The translations under genes and the position numbers were made by a program. Shown here in pieces: positions 61,832-64,000 of a stretch of DNA of 64,000 nt; within the stretch, counting starts at the first letter, position 1; each line of letters starts with the position of its first letter. The notes under the pieces were generated by a model. It did no database searches, was not told the DNA's origin, and was given only the letters and a program-made list of their open reading frames with translations. This DNA is from Pedobacter sp. KBW06 (GTDB lineage Bacteria > Bacteroidota > Bacteroidia > Sphingobacteriales > Sphingobacteriaceae), in the NCBI RefSeq assembly GCF_003852525.1, contig NZ_QAJL01000001.1, positions 1,513,133-1,577,132 on the forward strand. The letters are read 5' to 3'.

Positions 61832-62407
61832 TTATTCCAGGTTCGCATGTCTTTTCCAAAGCACTTCTGCAGGGATGTCTTTTTCTGCCCACATCGTTTG
61901 AAAGATCGCATCCGTGAGCAGCCATAATCCCTGTTCAAATAAGCTTCCTGCATATTGTTCGGAAATGCTTTTGCCATGGTCTTCTTTCTGTGCTGCCGGA
62001 AGAATGATCGTATGGGCAGCTAATTTTGCCAGGGGCGAATCCAAAGTGGTAGAAAATGAAAGCACCTTCGCTCCTGCCTTTACCGCCTTTTCTGCAGCGG
62101 TCAAAATGGAGGAAGTGGTTCCTGAACCGGATGCTGCAATCAAAAGATCTCCTGCGCCAATTGCGGGAGTGGTAATTTCACCTGCTACAAAAACCTGGAG
62201 TCCGAAATGCATTAAGCGCATTGCCGCAGCCTTCAAAGCAAGCCCGGAACGTCCGGCAGCAATTAAAAACAGTCGATCCGCGCTATATACATAAGGAATA
62301 AAAGCAGCGACCTGCGCAAAATCTATCTTTGCCGACAAGCTGAGCTGTTCCTTTAAAATCAAGTCCATATTCGCCCTGATTGCTGTTGAAAATTTCTGTT
62401 CTTTCAT
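61832..62407 (-). CDS. hxlB: 6-Phospho-3-hexuloisomerase
   Basis: Isomerises hexulose 6-phosphate to fructose 6-phosphate, the second step of formaldehyde fixation. The 191 residues form one SIS domain with GRSGLALKAAAMRLMHFG, ASGSGTTSSI and the catalytic region SISEQYAGSLFEQ. It is the first gene of the hxlB-hxlA pair; a TACCTTTG -7 element lies 23 nt upstream. An AraC-type gene is divergent. Such a pair usually detoxifies formaldehyde in non-methylotrophs. Confidence 0.92.
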   Translation of the reverse strand: MKEQKFSTAIRANMDLILKEQLSLSAKIDFAQVAAFIPYVYSADRLFLIAAGRSGLALKAAAMRLMHFGLQVFVAGEITTPAIGAGDLLIAASGSGTTSSILTAAEKAVKAGAKVLSFSTTLDSPLAKLAAHTIILPAAQKEDHGKSISEQYAGSLFEQGLWLLTDAIFQTMWAEKDIPAEVLWKRHANLE

Positions 62408-62429
62408 GATTTCCCCGATCTTTATGGCG

Positions 62430-62437
62430 CAAAGGTA
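62430..62437 (-). promoter_or_regulatory. -7 element of the hxlBA promoter
   Basis: The minus strand reads TACCTTTG, a full match to TAnnTTTG, ending 23 nt before the hxlB ATG. No TTG at ideal distance, so an activator may be needed. Confidence 0.5.
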
Positions 62438-62585
62438 TCTTCAGCAAATCCCTCAGTCCTTATACATTCTGCGCATTATATTGGATTATCTGGAAAAAAG
62501 ACAGCTCCATAATCATGGAAATGCCATAAAAAAAAGCGCTTTAGAAATAAGTCCACCTGAATGTCCGGATTGTCCAATGCGGCAA

Positions 62586-62614
62586 TTGAGGATACCTTAT
62601 ATTTGTATCCTCAA
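62586..62614 (+). promoter_or_regulatory. Perfect 10-bp inverted repeat over the AraC promoter
   Basis: TTGAGGATAC (62586-62595) and GTATCCTCAA (62605-62614) are exact inverse copies with a 9-bp spacer that contains most of the -7 element TATATTTG (62598-62605). The right half ends at the A of the start codon. It could be an operator or a hairpin at the 5' end of the mRNA. Confidence 0.75.
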
Positions 62615-63468
62615 TGAAAGAACAGACCGTACTTGGATTAGAAAAATCCCTGATCTATATCAGGAACCTGGAAAATTGTCCACCCAGCTACCTCAATGAT
62701 CCGGGGAGAAAGGATTTCTTTGAAATCGTCTGGTTAAAAAATGAATATCCTTTACACGCCACTAAGGAAGGGGAAGAACTGGGAAACTGGATCTATCTGA
62801 TCCCTCCTTACCGGGTACATCAATTGAACAAAGCCGGAAAAAACGGTGTTTTACTTTCTTTCAAACGAGATTTTCTTGGAGAAGAAGATAAAGAGTTTTA
62901 CCTCGATATCTTTAAGATTTTCAATATCCAGGGAGAGTTCTCTTTTTTACCGCTGCAGCTGGAAAATGCAGGGGAACTGGAAAAGATCTATGCCCTGATG
63001 GAAGAAGAATACCTGCTTCAGCAAAATAATTTTTCCATCCTGAAGGCCATGCTAAAAGTCTTCCTGCTGAAACTCATCCGCATTAAGGAACATGTTTTTA
63101 CCAGTCAGGACCTCAATCAGAAACGGGTCTATGAGTTTATGCTTTTACTGGAAGACAATTACCTTCAGGAACGCAATGCGGATTTCTATGCTGCAGCATT
63201 GAATCTGAGTTCAAAACGCCTGAATCAGGTGCTGAAGGAGAAACTCCATAAAACCAGCATGCAACTGATCCACGACCGGATCATCTTAGAGGCCAAAAGA
63301 AAGATCATTCACAGCGAGCAGTCGTTAAAGCAAATTGCCTACGACCTGAATTTCACAGACCGGCCCTATTTCAGCAGGTTTTTCAAGAAACAAACCGCAC
63401 AATCTCCTGAAGAGTTTCAGAAACATGCCAGAAATCACATTGCATCAAAATTCAATACCCTGGTCTGA
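62614..63468 (+). CDS. AraC-family regulator divergent to hxlBA
   Basis: A 284-residue transcription factor. The N-terminal cupin-like half has FFEIVWLKNEYPLHATKEGEELG and a YRVHQLNKAGKNGVLLSF strand (in parts), as in sensing domains for small ligands. The C-terminal HTH pair has AAALNLSSKRLNQVLKEKLHKTS and LKQIAYDLNFTDRPYFSRFFKKQT. It is divergent from hxlBA with 206 bp between starts and is the likely regulator. Its 3' end overlaps the convergent Crp/Fnr gene by 24 nt. Confidence 0.88.
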   Translation: MKEQTVLGLEKSLIYIRNLENCPPSYLNDPGRKDFFEIVWLKNEYPLHATKEGEELGNWIYLIPPYRVHQLNKAGKNGVLLSFKRDFLGEEDKEFYLDIFKIFNIQGEFSFLPLQLENAGELEKIYALMEEEYLLQQNNFSILKAMLKVFLLKLIRIKEHVFTSQDLNQKRVYEFMLLLEDNYLQERNADFYAAALNLSSKRLNQVLKEKLHKTSMQLIHDRIILEAKRKIIHSEQSLKQIAYDLNFTDRPYFSRFFKKQTAQSPEEFQKHARNHIASKFNTLV

Positions 63469-64000
63469 GGCCTGCTCATCCACCTGCTTTCTTAGCCTGT
63501 TGATCAATTGCGGACTAACACCAAGATAGCTGGCCACATCATTCAGAGGAACCCGCAAGGCGATATCGGGCTGGTCATTTATAAATTCTTCATAACGAAG
63601 CGGGGGTTCCATTTCAAGGTAAGCATTCCTGATCTGGTTTTTCTCCATCAGAGACCGCTGAATAATTTCATCAATCAATACCTTTAAGTAAGGCAAACGC
63701 TGATACAAGCTGATCAGGTTCTTTTTAGAAATCACCAGGACCTGAACATTGCAGAGCGCCTGAATTTGTTCGGGAGCAGGAGCCTCATGGTTAAAGCTGT
63801 TTAAAAGCGTACAAAACTGATCTTCGGACAATAAATAACGGGTCTGCTCCTTCCCCTCTTTCTGTTGTACAAGAATCCGGAGAATCCCGTCACAGATAAA
63901 GAAAAGCTCCGAACAGACCTTCATTCCTTCAAAGAGATAACTGCCTTCGGGAAAGGTTTTAGACTCAAATTCAGCGGAAATCAATTCCTGATCTGCCTCC
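63445..64000 (-). CDS. Crp/Fnr-family regulator (5' end outside window)
   Basis: At least 185 residues are visible and the frame is open to base 64000, so the N-terminus is missing. The cyclic-nucleotide-binding-like beta roll shows FPEGSYLFEGMKVCSELFFICDGILRI (in parts) and YLLSEDQFCTLLNSF. The C-terminal HTH has VPLNDVASYLGVSPQLINRLRKQ. No cysteine cluster for an Fe-S centre is visible. This short Bacteroidota subgroup (about 190 residues) often senses unknown signals. It overlaps the convergent AraC gene. Confidence 0.87.
   Translation of the reverse strand, partial: EADQELISAEFESKTFPEGSYLFEGMKVCSELFFICDGILRILVQQKEGKEQTRYLLSEDQFCTLLNSFNHEAPAPEQIQALCNVQVLVISKKNLISLYQRLPYLKVLIDEIIQRSLMEKNQIRNAYLEMEPPLRYEEFINDQPDIALRVPLNDVASYLGVSPQLINRLRKQVDEQASDQGIEF

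Noticed and set aside
62406..62699. 97-codon plus-strand frame between hxlB and the AraC gene
   Set aside because: It covers the divergent promoter region and overlaps the AraC coding start in another frame; the AraC gene and the promoter elements explain the sequence.

Overview
The window looks like a chromosomal piece of a Sphingobacteriaceae-type Bacteroidota, most plausibly Pedobacter or a close relative. The evidence is a fused murF-alr gene, SusC/SusD pairs, FecR/ECF-sigma/TonB-receptor circuits with STN domains, DUF4369-TlpA proteins, many AraC regulators, promoters of the Bacteroidota form (TTG, about 20 bp, TAnnTTTG) and almost no Shine-Dalgarno sites. No phage, integrase, transposase or CRISPR array was seen.

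Layout. 1-2.8 kb (minus): tryptophan genes trpD-trpF-trpB (trpB cut by the window start), headed by a classical attenuator whose 17-residue leader peptide carries three Trp codons. 2.8-16.1 kb: mostly housekeeping genes (Kir-type K+ channel, esterase, SDR, RecR, Na+/solute symporter, LOG protein, DUF502, MurF-Alr fusion, GNAT, MocR regulator, RecX). Two intergenic spaces between convergent genes (3.8-4.3 and 9.1-9.4 kb) hold inverted copies of one palindromic repeat family. 16.2 and 45.2 kb: two nearly identical tRNA-Gly(GCC)/tRNA-Leu(UAA) cassettes in the same orientation. Between them lie 29 kb of accessory genes: three ECF sigma/FecR/TonB-receptor circuits (17-23, 27-36 and 39-43.5 kb), two of them followed by lipoprotein or SusD/TlpA/amidohydrolase genes, plus AraC regulators, an MFS exporter and a DoxX-like protein.

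45.7-64 kb: a methyltransferase; a DUF4153 membrane pair behind a promoter with two AAAGTACTTT palindromes; a four-gene minus-strand cluster of 'planctomycete-type' cytochrome c/DUF1549/DUF1553, DUF1501, beta-propeller and DUF2231-cytochrome proteins; a DUF418 protein; an operon running hydrolase, LytS-like kinase, LytTR regulator, AraC regulator and a tightly coupled 45-codon ORF; the formaldehyde-fixing pair hxlA/hxlB (hexulose-6-phosphate synthase and isomerase) with a divergent AraC regulator whose promoter is spanned by a perfect 10-bp inverted repeat; and a Crp/Fnr gene cut by the window end.

Strongest leads: the trp attenuator; a 29-bp promoter-like element shared by one fecR and a tlpA gene, which probably defines an ECF regulon; the inverted-repeat elements; the cytochrome/DUF1501 cluster; and several genes whose -7 promoter element lies only 5-6 nt before the ATG, suggesting leaderless transcripts. 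All functional statements come from reading the sequence; no database search was run.
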